The notes below the pieces were generated by a model. It did no database searches. It saw only the letters and a list, made by a program, of their open reading frames with translations, and was not told the origin of the DNA. From CAYXRK01 sp964467615 (GTDB lineage: Bacteria; Hydrogenedentota; Hydrogenedentia; Hydrogenedentales; GCA-2746185): a stretch of DNA of 64,000 nucleotides. Shown here piece by piece: positions 32,584 through 41,409 of the stretch; position 1 is the stretch's first letter, and each line of letters opens with the position of its first letter. A program made the position numbers and the translations under genes. The stretch lies in NCBI GenBank assembly GCA_964467615.1, contig CAYXRK010000003.1, positions 19,796 to 83,795 of the forward strand, given 5' to 3'.

Positions 32584-33597
32584 CTACGGTTGGAAGTTAG
32601 ACCGAATGAAGGACGCGCTCGACTCCATCGCGACGGCGGCAACGTCGAAGTCGATGGGCGTGAGCGTCAAGTCGGCGAGGTTCGGAACGACGTCAGGCAG
32701 GCCCGCGATCGGGCGAACCGGAATCTGAATCGAGCGCGACCGCGCGAGCGATTCTTCGACATGAGGCGAGAGAAGAAAGTCGACGAACCGCTTCGCTTCC
32801 TCGGGGTGTGGCCCGCCCTTGACGACGGCGACGGAATTCGGGATCACGAGCGCGCCGGAGTCTGCGCCCGCGATAAGCCAGCGCACGGGGAGCCCGTCCT
32901 CGACACCGCCGTTGGCGTCATCGGTGTCAGTCAGCCCGACCGCGTATTCGCCGCGCCCAACGGCGTCTCGGACGGCCGCGTTTCCCGCAAGGATCGCCAC
33001 GTTGTTCGCCTTGAGATCGGCAAAGAATTTCCGCGCCTTGTCATCTCCCCAGAGCGCGAAGAGCGCTGCGGCATGTGTCGCCATGGTCCCGAACAAAGGA
33101 TTTGCGATCGCTACGTTTCCTTTCCATTTGGGATCGAGCAAGCCGGGCAGGTCGCGCGGAGGTTCAGTCACCATGTCCGTGTTGTAGATGATGACCCTTG
33201 CGCGCGCGGCGAATCCCGTCCAGAAATGTTCAGCGTCCTTAAACCGATCCGGAATTTCCGTTGCGGACGACGAAGCGTAGGGCTCGAGCACGCCGGCGTT
33301 CTTGAGCACGATGGTCTGCACGACCTCGTTGTTCCAAAACACGTCCGCCCTGGGGCGGCCGCGTTCAGCGAGGATGCGCTGGACCAGGCCGGTGGTCTTC
33401 GACGCTTCGGTGTCGTAGACGGCCAGAACGCGGATACCGGTCTGATGTTCGAAGTCATCGAGGATGGGCCGGGCGTACATTTCATCGAGCGCGATGTACG
33501 CGACGACTTTTGGGGTTTGCGTGCGCGCGCAGCCGATGAGCAGGAGCATCGCGCACGCCAAAGAAATTTTCCACACGCGGCCACGCGGAATTGTCAT
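32584..33597 (-). CDS. ABC transporter substrate-binding lipoprotein, iron(III)-type
   Basis: The start MTIPRGRVWK with a hydrophobic stretch and lipobox LLIGC (C23) marks a lipoprotein. The rest matches the family 1 solute-binding proteins for ferric iron and similar ligands: VVAYIALDEMYARPILDDFE, the RADVFWNNE segment, and GNVAIANPLFGTMATHAAAL. It would bind substrate in the periplasm and deliver it to the adjacent permease. It is the first gene of a two-gene unit with the permease; an ATPase must be supplied from elsewhere if the system works. Confidence 0.85.
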   Translation of the reverse strand: MTIPRGRVWKISLACAMLLLIGCARTQTPKVVAYIALDEMYARPILDDFEHQTGIRVLAVYDTEASKTTGLVQRILAERGRPRADVFWNNEVVQTIVLKNAGVLEPYASSSATEIPDRFKDAEHFWTGFAARARVIIYNTDMVTEPPRDLPGLLDPKWKGNVAIANPLFGTMATHAAALFALWGDDKARKFFADLKANNVAILAGNAAVRDAVGRGEYAVGLTDTDDANGGVEDGLPVRWLIAGADSGALVIPNSVAVVKGGPHPEEAKRFVDFLLSPHVEESLARSRSIQIPVRPIAGLPDVVPNLADLTLTPIDFDVAAVAMESSASFIRSNFQP

Positions 33598-33635
33598 CGT
33601 ATACGCGCGCTCCGTGATTCCATTCGCCGGGCCTA

Positions 33636-33644
33636 TGCTACCAT
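33636..33644 (+). promoter_or_regulatory. Extended -10 box for the metallo-hydrolase gene
   Basis: TGCTACCAT (TG-C-TACCAT) at 33636-33644 would start transcription near 33651, about 30 bases before the GTG at 33682 and its AAGGGG ribosome site. Confidence 0.4.
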
Positions 33645-33681
33645 TGATGTTCTGCTTCGTAAACGCATGGAAGGGGCGCGC

Positions 33682-34296
33682 GTGGAGATACTCACGTTTG
33701 TTTTGACGCCGTTTGCCGAGAACACGTACCTATTGGTCGAAGACGGCGAAGCGTTGTTGATCGATCCCGGCGAGCCCGCGCCCGAGTTACTCGATGCGCT
33801 CAAACAGTATCGCGTGCCCACGATTTGCCTGACGCACGCGCACATCGATCACATCGGCGGAGTGGCGGAGTGCAAGCGGGCGACCGGCGCGGAATTGATC
33901 TGTCACAAGGACGCCGCGCCGATGCTGCTTACGGCGGCCCAACAGGGGATGATGTTCGGCATGCGGGTTGAGGCCGCGCCGCCGCCCGACCGGCTCATAA
34001 ACGAAGGCGATACGGTCAAGGTCGGAGAGGTCGCGCTCAAGGTTGTAAACGTGCCGGGGCACGCGCCGGGACACATCGCGTTGATTGGCGACGGCTTCGT
34101 TATCGGGGGGGACGTGTTGTTTCAAGGGTCCATTGGCCGGACCGACCTGCCCGGCGGAAGCTACGAGACGCTGATCAATTCGATCAAGACGAGGCTCCTC
34201 ACGCTTGACGACGGGACCGTCGTGTATTCGGGCCACGGCCCGCCGACAACGATCGGCATGGAGCGCCGGATCAACCCGTTCCTCGTTGACGCATAG
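33682..34296 (+). CDS. MBL-fold metallo-hydrolase, glyoxalase II-like
   Basis: This 204-residue metallo-beta-lactamase-fold hydrolase has the full metal motif H52-x-H54-x-D56-H57 (THAHIDHIGG), the third His in VPGHAPGH, the bridging Asp in GGDVLF and the terminal SGHGP. The segment FAENTYLLVEDGEALLIDPG is typical of the group annotated as hydroxyacylglutathione hydrolase or YcbL. It probably hydrolyses a thioester or related bond. The GTG at 33682 is six bases after AAGGGG; an ATG at 33667 would add five residues. The next gene begins nine bases after its stop. Confidence 0.85.
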   Translation: MEILTFVLTPFAENTYLLVEDGEALLIDPGEPAPELLDALKQYRVPTICLTHAHIDHIGGVAECKRATGAELICHKDAAPMLLTAAQQGMMFGMRVEAAPPPDRLINEGDTVKVGEVALKVVNVPGHAPGHIALIGDGFVIGGDVLFQGSIGRTDLPGGSYETLINSIKTRLLTLDDGTVVYSGHGPPTTIGMERRINPFLVDA

Positions 34297-34305
34297 GCCC
34301 GATCG

Positions 34306-35967
34306 ATGATCGCCGCGGCGGCGCTGATGCTGTGTGCATTGACCGCGTTCGAGGCGCGGCTCGCGCCCTTGTATCCGTTACCATTGGTGTACGACGACGA
34401 GCCTCTCGCGCTGGAGATCACGGCGAGCGAATCGATCGCGGCGGCGTTGCGTGTCGTCGTGACGGACCCTGCGGGATCCAAGCAGGTATTCGACCGGAAC
34501 GATCTCCTATTGCAAGCGGGTGCGCCGCAATGGCTAAGTATCCACATTGCGGGCGACACAATCGGTCCGTTCAAAGTCCAGGTTATTGCCGGCGAAACTC
34601 CCCTAGGCGGCCCGATCGAGTTCGCGCGGATCCCGCGTGATGCACCGCCGCCGAACAACTTGGCCTTCGCCTGCGCGGCATCGGTCGATGAGCGTCTGGC
34701 GCAGGCCCTGTACTACATGGGGATTCGCCGCGTATTGGTGAACACGACGGAGGCCGGGGAGTCCGAAGGGCAGTTCAACGCCGAGCGGGAATGTCTTGAT
34801 ATTCGGGTTGAGAGGGGAGGGGCGTTACGCGCCGAGTCTGGTCGCGATAGCAATCTGGGGGCGCCCGCCAAGGCAAAAGTTGAGTTTCTTTCACCGGAGC
34901 ACGATCTAGCAACGGCAGCGCTGGAATCCGACACGTTGTTCATCGTGTCCGCTGGGGACCTCGCGCCGTATCGCGCGAAACTCGAGGCGGCGGGCATCGA
35001 ACGCCCCAACCTGGCGCGCCTCCTCGCCGATAGCGACCAGACGGATTCGTCAATCGTTTCCGACCTGCTCCGAAGCGCGCCGGGACGCGAGGCGCAGGAC
35101 GGGGTGGTCCTCGACCAGCTGATGGATCGCCCCGGCTTCGCCTCCGTGTTGTCGGCATTTCGCGCGGCGAGCGTCAGGCTTCGCAACGCGCGGTGCGTTG
35201 GCGAGACGACCGTCAGCAAGGAGCTTGTCGCGCCGCTGTTCTGCGAAGGGCCGGACCATTGGCTACTCGTTCTCGCCGGGACCGGATCGGTCCCGCTTGG
35301 AACCGGCGAAGCGCAACTCGACGGCGCGTGGGACGCATGGAACAATCCGATTGATCTCGCCGACGGTGATGAAGGACAGGTCACGGTACCGTTGAGCGGG
35401 GGCCTGGCGTATGTGAGAGGCGCCGGTGGCGGACGTCTTCGCGAGGCGTCCCAGGCGGCGTTGCGAGAAGATATCCGGGGTCTTCTCGCGCTGCCCGAGA
35501 CGAAAGAAATACTCACGATCGACTTCGCCACTGCGATCGGTCGGATGCCGGACGAGGTGGACACCGAGGCGAGGCGCTTCACGTTTTTCGCCGCGTTGCA
35601 GCGCTTTCCGGACATCGAAGCGCGCGTGTATTCGGGCCAACTTGCCCCGGCGAAGGCGATACCTTTTCTTGCCGCGTTGGCGCGGATCGTCCGCTCCGCA
35701 TGCGCGCTCGAGCAACACACTGGCACGCCGTTTCTCGAACCGGCCGCTGAAACGTTGGCGCGATGCAAGGACTATCAAACCGCGTACTTGGGAAGCGCGA
35801 CGACCGGGGACTGGCCCCGCGGCGATTGGATTCACGCCGAGGCCGACCGTCTGATGGCGGAAGCCCGCGCGTTGGCGGACGACGGTTTCGAAATCGAGGC
35901 GGCGGGCGTTGCCGCTATCGCCGAATGGCGTGCGCGCGCCCTTCAACTGGCGGGGCACACGCCGTAG
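34306..35967 (+). CDS. Hypothetical secreted protein
   Basis: No known family is recognised in this 553-residue product. It starts with a hydrophobic segment (MIAAAALMLCALTAFEARLA) that can act as a signal peptide. A beta-rich region (about 20-115) reads like an Ig-type or carbohydrate-binding fold (LRVVVTDPAGSKQ, IGPFKVQVIAGE). A middle region (about 120-400) contains alternating strands and helices, and the C-terminal 150 residues are mostly alpha helical. The gene follows the metallo-hydrolase by nine bases, suggesting joint expression. It is in good coding frame and has the codon use of its neighbours. Confidence 0.6.
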   Translation: MIAAAALMLCALTAFEARLAPLYPLPLVYDDEPLALEITASESIAAALRVVVTDPAGSKQVFDRNDLLLQAGAPQWLSIHIAGDTIGPFKVQVIAGETPLGGPIEFARIPRDAPPPNNLAFACAASVDERLAQALYYMGIRRVLVNTTEAGESEGQFNAERECLDIRVERGGALRAESGRDSNLGAPAKAKVEFLSPEHDLATAALESDTLFIVSAGDLAPYRAKLEAAGIERPNLARLLADSDQTDSSIVSDLLRSAPGREAQDGVVLDQLMDRPGFASVLSAFRAASVRLRNARCVGETTVSKELVAPLFCEGPDHWLLVLAGTGSVPLGTGEAQLDGAWDAWNNPIDLADGDEGQVTVPLSGGLAYVRGAGGGRLREASQAALREDIRGLLALPETKEILTIDFATAIGRMPDEVDTEARRFTFFAALQRFPDIEARVYSGQLAPAKAIPFLAALARIVRSACALEQHTGTPFLEPAAETLARCKDYQTAYLGSATTGDWPRGDWIHAEADRLMAEARALADDGFEIEAAGVAAIAEWRARALQLAGHTP

Positions 35968-36117
35968 TAACGCGGTCCGCGCGAGTTCGCGGGGCGGACG
36001 ATACGATCGGATTCACCGCTGACGCCTTTTTGACGGCGGCTCGGATCGCCTTCATCCGTGTGGTACGATCGGTTCTGCTGTTCGTCGCACATCTACGAAA
36101 CCATAGGCTGAAGACGC

Positions 36118-36957
36118 ATGAAATTTTTCTTCGTTCGCATGCTCGTGTTGTTGATTGTTGCGTCATTCGCGGGCGCGGCCCAGGAGTTTCCCGCGACGTA
36201 CGAGGAGTTGGTGGGGGAGATTGCCGAGGAGGCCGTGAAGCCGCACGGCTGGTCCGCGAAATTCGACATGTCCGCGTCGTTGGGCCCAACGCCGATGAAC
36301 GCCAGAGGGGTGATGGCGGGGCGCGGGAAAATGTTGGTGACGAAGATGGACATGAAGGTGGGGCCCCAGCAGGTCAGAAGGGTAATGGTGGTGGATGAAG
36401 ATGGAGTCAGTTGGATGGAGGCCGGCGTGCTGGGGCAAGTGCAGGTGCGCAAGATGGACTTGCGCTCGCTTGGCGCGAAGTCGGAGGACGCGGCGTATGC
36501 GGCGATGCTGTTCGAGCAGGCCTCGGGCGCGCCGCTGGGACTGGGCCAGCCGCCGCTCGATATGTTGGAGGGGTTCGAGCGGAACTACACGTTGACCGTT
36601 ACGGGCGCGGAGACGATGGACGACGCGAAAGTGTACGTGTTGGAAGGACGGGTAAAGGAAGGGTCGTTGTCCACCCCGGAGTCGCCGGCGGACGTAAGCA
36701 CGACGCCCTTCGCGGCGGTCAGACTTTGGGTGGACGCCAAGACCGGGTTCGGACGGCGGGTGGCGGCGGCGGACACCACGGGGAAGGCGGTGCTCTCGTT
36801 CACGTTTAGCGACGTCGATATGAATGCATCGCTCGGGCCGGACACATTTGACTATACGCCGCCGCAAGGCGCGGTGGTGCAAGATGTGACCGAGAGCGTC
36901 CGCAAGGAAATGGAACGGCGCCAGCCTCAGCAACCCGCGAAGGCGCAGCAGCAGTAG
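36118..36957 (+). CDS. LolA-like exported protein
   Basis: A signal peptide (MKFFFVRMLVLLIVASFAGA) precedes a 260-residue beta-rich protein resembling the LolA/outer-membrane lipoprotein-sorting fold. An early strand pair bears the likely first lipid-binding segment (WSAKFDMSASLG), and the family-type ending DTFDYTPPQGAVVQDVTE is present. LolA-fold proteins carry lipoproteins or lipids across the periplasm, but many family members have unknown roles, and the match here is to the fold rather than to lolA itself. A Gln-rich tail (RRQPQQPAKAQQQ) is unusual. A release-factor-like gene follows by six bases. Confidence 0.6.
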   Translation: MKFFFVRMLVLLIVASFAGAAQEFPATYEELVGEIAEEAVKPHGWSAKFDMSASLGPTPMNARGVMAGRGKMLVTKMDMKVGPQQVRRVMVVDEDGVSWMEAGVLGQVQVRKMDLRSLGAKSEDAAYAAMLFEQASGAPLGLGQPPLDMLEGFERNYTLTVTGAETMDDAKVYVLEGRVKEGSLSTPESPADVSTTPFAAVRLWVDAKTGFGRRVAAADTTGKAVLSFTFSDVDMNASLGPDTFDYTPPQGAVVQDVTESVRKEMERRQPQQPAKAQQQ

Positions 36958-36963
36958 ACAGCG

Positions 36964-37305
36964 ATGCTTTTTCGGGACGACGACCAACTGCTCGCGCAGT
37001 GTGAGGTACAGACGTACCGATCCAGCGGGCCGGGCGGTCAGAACGTCAATCGGCGCGAGACCGCGGTGCGGCTGACACATGTGCCTTCCGGGATCGTCGT
37101 GACCTGCCAGGAAGAGCGCTCGCAATACATGAACAAGCGGCGCGCGCTCGAGCGGCTGCGCCGGAGGCTGGCCGACCAAGCGCGGCGCGCGAAGCCTCGG
37201 ATAGCGTCGGGCGTGCCGAAGGCGGTGAAGCGGCGCGTGGTCGACGAGAAGCGCCGGCTATCGGTGAAGAAACGGCTGAGACGGGGGCCGGTTGGGGAGG
37301 AGTAA
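36964..37305 (+). CDS. GGQ-domain release-factor-like protein (ArfB/YaeJ-like)
   Basis: This short (113-residue) protein contains only the peptidyl-tRNA hydrolysis domain of class I release factors, with the GGQ motif at residues 24-26 (SSGPGGQNVNRRETAVRLTH) and a basic C-terminal tail. Proteins of this type release stalled ribosomes, like ArfB, or form the prfH-like group. The tail is Arg- and Lys-rich (KAVKRRVVDEKRRLSVKKRL), as needed to enter the empty mRNA channel. It starts six bases after the LolA-like gene and is probably co-transcribed with it. Confidence 0.85.
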   Translation: MLFRDDDQLLAQCEVQTYRSSGPGGQNVNRRETAVRLTHVPSGIVVTCQEERSQYMNKRRALERLRRRLADQARRAKPRIASGVPKAVKRRVVDEKRRLSVKKRLRRGPVGEE

Positions 37306-37312
37306 TGCCTCG

Positions 37313-37921
37313 CTAATGTACGACGATTCGTTGCTCGATGATCTCGCCATCGCCGAGGTCCAAAGGGACCGTCTCAGCGGGAACGGCGTCATCGCCCCCG
37401 ACGAACACGAGCAGATACACCGGCCCGGCTGGGAGATACCGAATCGTAAATCGCCCGTCGACCAGTGTCGGCACCTGGTTGAACTCCTGTCCGCCGTCCG
37501 CGCCTGAATACGTGGCACTCGCGCGGCCCGACACGGGTCCGCCCGATTCGTCCACCACGATACCGTTGATCTGACTCGCGCCGCTCGCAAACATGATGTC
37601 CAGTTGCGCCGGTGTACCCTCGTGGACCTCCACGCGATCCTTGCGATCTTTCCAAAGATGGCCCCAATCGGCGAGCAGATTTGCGCCGATGTAGCGCTCT
37701 CCCGGATTCACGTTGTCGACTGTATACACGCCGTCCTCGGCATCGACCGCGTTGCGCAGGATGCGGTTGCACGTCGAATACACGAGCGATGCATGCCGGT
37801 CCACGATCTCCTTGAACGCACGCGCGTCGCGGTGCGCGTTCCACCGCTCAAACAATTCGATGCTGGATTCCGATCCGACCACGTTGTCCGCTCCACGACG
37901 GTCGTGTATTGCGTTCTGCAC
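37313..37921 (-). pseudogene. ECF sigma region 2 fragment joined to a carboxypeptidase-regulatory-like domain
   Basis: The first 63 residues are the N-terminal part of an ECF sigma factor, with the region 2 core FKEIVDRHASLVYSTCNRIL and the sequence ILRNAVDAED. The frame then runs directly into an extracellular-type domain (GVYTVDNVNPGERY, then a carboxypeptidase-regulatory-like domain containing INGIVVDESGGPVSGRAS) to the end at 202 residues. Regions 2.3-2.4 and 4, which bind promoter DNA, are missing, as is any membrane segment. It looks like the remnant of a larger sigma-plus-surface-domain gene after an in-frame deletion. The GTG start has no strong ribosome site. It may instead be an expressed small fusion. 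Confidence 0.5.
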
Positions 37922-38051
37922 GTATGTCGTCGCCGCTCGGTCGGATTATGCGCGCCGTGAGTGAACGGGGGAAGGGATCCGGGTTCGAAAGATCCTCAGC
38001 CTTCAGATCACACCATGCCGACCACGACTGCGCCGGGCCTCGCCCTGACGG

Positions 38052-38948
38052 TCATTTGCCGCTTACGTCCGAGACCTTCCGGCCCAGCCGCTCGATAGCC
38101 TTGTCGATGTCGGTTTCCGCAAACGCGAGATAGAGGACTTCCGATTTAATTTTCGCTCCCGGCTCGACGGTAACGGGCGGATCGAAAATCGTCGCCGCGC
38201 GAAATACGTGCATCGCACCCGAAGCGTCTCGATCCGATGCATCGATTTGGCCCAGACCTTGGCCCGCGGTGATGAAGGCGGCAACGAACACGCGGCCCGA
38301 TTGACCGCGCGCGAATATCAGCGGCCGATTGGCGAGCGAAATGTCGTGCAGCGGTTCACCCTCCGGCGTTATTAAGTCGCCCGGGCCTAGATGCAGCGCG
38401 CCTTTCGTTTCGGGTCCCACGCACCAGGGCAGCAACGCGCGCACGCGGACCGCCTTCTTCGTCGTGTTCGTGTACGCGACTTGCACGGCGAAGAACGGCT
38501 GCGACGGATACACGCGCAAGGCCCACTCGGTGCTCTTATGCGCGATAACTACGCCGTTGCCGCGGCCGAGTTTGTCGTCCACGGCGAAACGGCCGCCCCA
38601 GCGGCCGTCGACCTGGAGCTTCTCCGCCGCGTCCTCGCCCTCGAACCAGACCATGGGGAAGACGTTTTCGAAAATGAGTTCGCCATTGGCCAAGGCGACG
38701 TCAACGCGGCCGTTCTTTTGAATCGCAATTTCGTAGAGTTCGGTGTTAAGCGAGCGAAACTCCCGACCGGGGCGATATGTGGGGAACTGCGCGGAAGCGC
38801 GCCCGGCGAACAGTGTTGCCAGTAGAATCCCGATGATTGATTGCTTGATCGTAGAGGCCCGAAGTAACACGTCGATCCAATAGTCGATATCGAGCGACCA
38901 GCCGCCGGTGGCGAGCGCGCGGTACGTCTTTTCCGTTGACAGGTTCAT
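38052..38948 (-). CDS. Hypothetical exported protein
   Basis: No known family is recognised. From ATG 38948 the product is 298 residues. A Tyr/Trp-rich start is followed by a hydrophobic stretch (IIGILLATLFAGRASAQ) that ends in an AxA-type signal peptidase site, so residues 1 to about 46 are probably a signal region with a long N terminus. A GTG at 38870 (product MLLRASTIKQ) would give a conventional signal peptide and may be the true start. The mature part is beta rich (VRALLPWCVGPET, SGRVFVAAFITAGQGLGQ). It is divergent from the next gene, and the two share the interval near 39000. Confidence 0.5.
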   Translation of the reverse strand: MNLSTEKTYRALATGGWSLDIDYWIDVLLRASTIKQSIIGILLATLFAGRASAQFPTYRPGREFRSLNTELYEIAIQKNGRVDVALANGELIFENVFPMVWFEGEDAAEKLQVDGRWGGRFAVDDKLGRGNGVVIAHKSTEWALRVYPSQPFFAVQVAYTNTTKKAVRVRALLPWCVGPETKGALHLGPGDLITPEGEPLHDISLANRPLIFARGQSGRVFVAAFITAGQGLGQIDASDRDASGAMHVFRAATIFDPPVTVEPGAKIKSEVLYLAFAETDIDKAIERLGRKVSDVSGK

Positions 38949-39078
38949 GCTCCGGAAGGTGAATATCGGAGTGTACCCGCGGGTCCCACGCCATACAACA
39001 CACTGGAAACCCTGGCGGCAATCCGATAGTCTGACCCGTTGCTGGGGCGATTTCCGCCCTTCACGCGGGGTGTTACCT

Positions 39079-40044
39079 ATGAAACGCGGCTGTCTGATTG
39101 GGTGCCTGATCGTCTTCGGGCTGTTCGCCCTCATGATTGTCGTCGTCGGTTTCGTTGCGGACTCGATGTTCAATTTGTTCCAGCCGCTGCCTCCGGTGGA
39201 CCTGGCCGCCGCCTACGGAACCGAGCACGCGATCGTTTTTCGGATGGACATGAACAACGAGCAACTGCGCGAGATGGCGGGGAAAGCGCTTGATCAAGGG
39301 CCCGGAATGCTCGAATTTTTCTGGCCGCATCAGTTGTACTTCTTCATGGACGCGAACGCCGAGGCGAAAACGCGATCACTCGGGTTCGCCTTGAGCACTC
39401 GGCGCATGGCGAAGCTGTGGGGTTGGATATTGCCAATACCGGACGAGAAGGACGTAGGCAGCGGTCTCGTAATCCAAGAAATCAGCGTCGACGACAACGG
39501 TGTGATCCAGGCGAGCGCGGACGGACCCACGCGCGAGGAAGACCTCGCGACGCTCGCGTCCACGTGGGCCGCACCATTCGACGTCGAACCGCTCGCGCTC
39601 GAGGGCGGGCACTTCATGGAATTGGTCATCAACAATCGGAACGGCGAGGCGTTTCTCGCCGTAGCGCCTTGGGCCGAAGACATCGATTGGGACGAGGCCG
39701 CAAAATCCTCGTTCACCAAGGAGCATCTCGACGCGCTTCATACCGGTATCGCGACGGCGCGGGTCACGGGCGACATGGCGGGTAAAGAGACGTTGCAGTT
39801 CGAGGTGCTTGCCATCGCGCCGGACGACGAACGCGCCGCGAAAGTAGCGGAGGCGTTGAGCGCACTGACGGCGTTGATGGCCGAAGACCTTAAGGAGCAC
39901 GACTCGAAGGTCACGTTCGAGGCGCTGGTAGAGCAGCAGGGCAGCGAAGTGCACGCGACCATCACGATGGGCGAATACGGCGACGTGCTCGTCGATCGAT
40001 CGAAGGAACGGATCGACGAAATCGAAGTGCAGATCGGACCGTGA
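39079..40044 (+). CDS. Hypothetical membrane-anchored protein
   Basis: A 321-residue protein with one N-terminal membrane helix (CLIGCLIVFGLFALMIVVVGFVA) after a short basic start, so most of it is outside the cytoplasm. The rest alternates strands and acidic helices. I recognise no domain. The ATG at 39079 is chosen because the segment MKRGCLIG begins just before the helix and a GGGG lies about nine bases upstream. A possible -10 (TAGTCT, 39027-39032) precedes it. The gene is convergent with the metallo-hydrolase gene at 40058, with only 13 bases between. Confidence 0.55.
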   Translation: MKRGCLIGCLIVFGLFALMIVVVGFVADSMFNLFQPLPPVDLAAAYGTEHAIVFRMDMNNEQLREMAGKALDQGPGMLEFFWPHQLYFFMDANAEAKTRSLGFALSTRRMAKLWGWILPIPDEKDVGSGLVIQEISVDDNGVIQASADGPTREEDLATLASTWAAPFDVEPLALEGGHFMELVINNRNGEAFLAVAPWAEDIDWDEAAKSSFTKEHLDALHTGIATARVTGDMAGKETLQFEVLAIAPDDERAAKVAEALSALTALMAEDLKEHDSKVTFEALVEQQGSEVHATITMGEYGDVLVDRSKERIDEIEVQIGP

Positions 40045-40057
40045 TCGTTGCGGCCCG

Positions 40058-40903
40058 TTAAACGACGAACCGCCAAACATCGCCGTCGGGAACAATCTTG
40101 CCCGCGGTCGGCGCGTAGAAATGAGTGCCGATGACAAGCGTCGGCGAATTCGCGTAACGGCGCATGAAGTCCTTGCGGGTCGTTCTCGCCAGGGCGGTGT
40201 CACAATCCGGAAGGCTCACCCAGTCCGGCTTCGCCATCTGCACGGGATGGTGCATGAGATCGCCGGTGATGACGGCCTCGACCCCCTGGCTGGAAATGTG
40301 CACCGACGCATGCCCTGGCGTGTGGCCTGGTGTCGGTTCGAGCCAGACTTCGTCGGTGATGCGATGATTGGTCTCGACCAGCGTGTGAAGGCCCGCGTCG
40401 ACGACGGGCCGCACCGATTGCTCCATGAGAATCGCCGCGAACTTGTCCTGCGTGGCGTTCCAATGCGTCCACTCGATGCGCCCGAACAGATAGCTCGCCT
40501 TGGGAAACGTCGGTGTCCACTTGCCGTCAATGAGCATCGTGTTCCAGCCCACGTGGTCCATGTGCAAATGAGTACACAGCACCGTGTCGATGCTCTCGCG
40601 CGCGTAACCCGCCGCCTCGAACTCGCGCAGAAACGGCCCGCGCCGGTTCGCCCAGAACTTGACGGGCAGCGTCTTATCGTTACCGATGCACGTGTCCACC
40701 ATGATGCGGCGGCCCTGCGACTCGACGACAAACGTCGCCACGCTCGCCATCGCCTCGAATTCCCCGTTCACGAAATGCGGCCGCAGCCAGGGAATCTGCC
40801 GCAGGTTGTCCGGTATCGCATCGGGCAACACGAACCGAAGGCCCGGCCCCTCGAGCTCGACCACCCGCGTGATCGTGACGTCACCAATCTTCCAACGGAG
40901 CAT
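40058..40903 (-). CDS. MBL-fold metallo-hydrolase, AHL-lactonase-like
   Basis: This 281-residue metallo-beta-lactamase-fold protein has H112-x-H114-x-D116-H117 (CTHLHMDHVGWN), the later TPGHTPGH, a metal-bridging Asp in ITGDLMHH, and the terminal His in VIGTHFYAP. Its start, LRWKIGDVTITRVVELEG, is typical of the group near N-acyl homoserine lactonases and related hydrolases. The ATG at 40903 is seven bases after GGGAGAA; an ATG at 40954 would add 17 residues. The true substrate is unknown, and quorum quenching is only one possibility. Confidence 0.85.
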   Translation of the reverse strand: MLRWKIGDVTITRVVELEGPGLRFVLPDAIPDNLRQIPWLRPHFVNGEFEAMASVATFVVESQGRRIMVDTCIGNDKTLPVKFWANRRGPFLREFEAAGYARESIDTVLCTHLHMDHVGWNTMLIDGKWTPTFPKASYLFGRIEWTHWNATQDKFAAILMEQSVRPVVDAGLHTLVETNHRITDEVWLEPTPGHTPGHASVHISSQGVEAVITGDLMHHPVQMAKPDWVSLPDCDTALARTTRKDFMRRYANSPTLVIGTHFYAPTAGKIVPDGDVWRFVV

Positions 40904-40995
40904 GGATGCGTTCTCCCGATTCGAAAACTCGAACAAACTTCCTATGAAGCGCATGTGGGGCAGCCGCCCTCGGCTGCCCACCCTGGCATCTCCAG

Positions 40996-41361
40996 TCAAT
41001 CGGGATAGCCGAACCACAATAACCCAAAGATAACGGCGGCGATCACAACGTTCGTGATCGTGTGCTTCGGGCGTAGGTCGCCAAAAATCGCGTAGTTGCC
41101 CCAAAAGCCCCCGCCCACGAATGCGGCCAACGCGACACCGCCCGCGCGCACCGCCCAAAGTTGGCCCAATGCGGAGCCGATGCCAGTGACCAGGAGCGCC
41201 ACGCTAACGACAAGCAGACCCAACGCCGTCCGCCGCGCTACGGCATCGCTCGCGATCACATCCGGCCAATTCTTCGGCGCGCCTCGCCAAAGAGCCTTGG
41301 CCCCAAACCCGCAGCCCAACCCCACGAGAACCATCAAGATTCCAGCAAGTATCAGATACAT
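40996..41361 (-). CDS. Small hypothetical membrane protein (121 aa)
   Basis: About three to four hydrophobic helices make up most of the protein (for example MYLILAGILMVLVGLGCGFG, LGLLVVSVALLVTGIGSALG and ITNVVIAAVIFGLLWFG). A strong GGGGAGAGG ribosome site precedes the ATG. No known family is recognised. It lies 92 bases before the metallo-hydrolase start, on the same strand, and after a second small membrane-protein gene. Confidence 0.6.
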   Translation of the reverse strand: MYLILAGILMVLVGLGCGFGAKALWRGAPKNWPDVIASDAVARRTALGLLVVSVALLVTGIGSALGQLWAVRAGGVALAAFVGGGFWGNYAIFGDLRPKHTITNVVIAAVIFGLLWFGYPD

Positions 41362-41409
41362 TGCCTCTCCCCTTCGCGAAAGGAAACTACCACGGCGAGT
41401 GAAGGCCGA

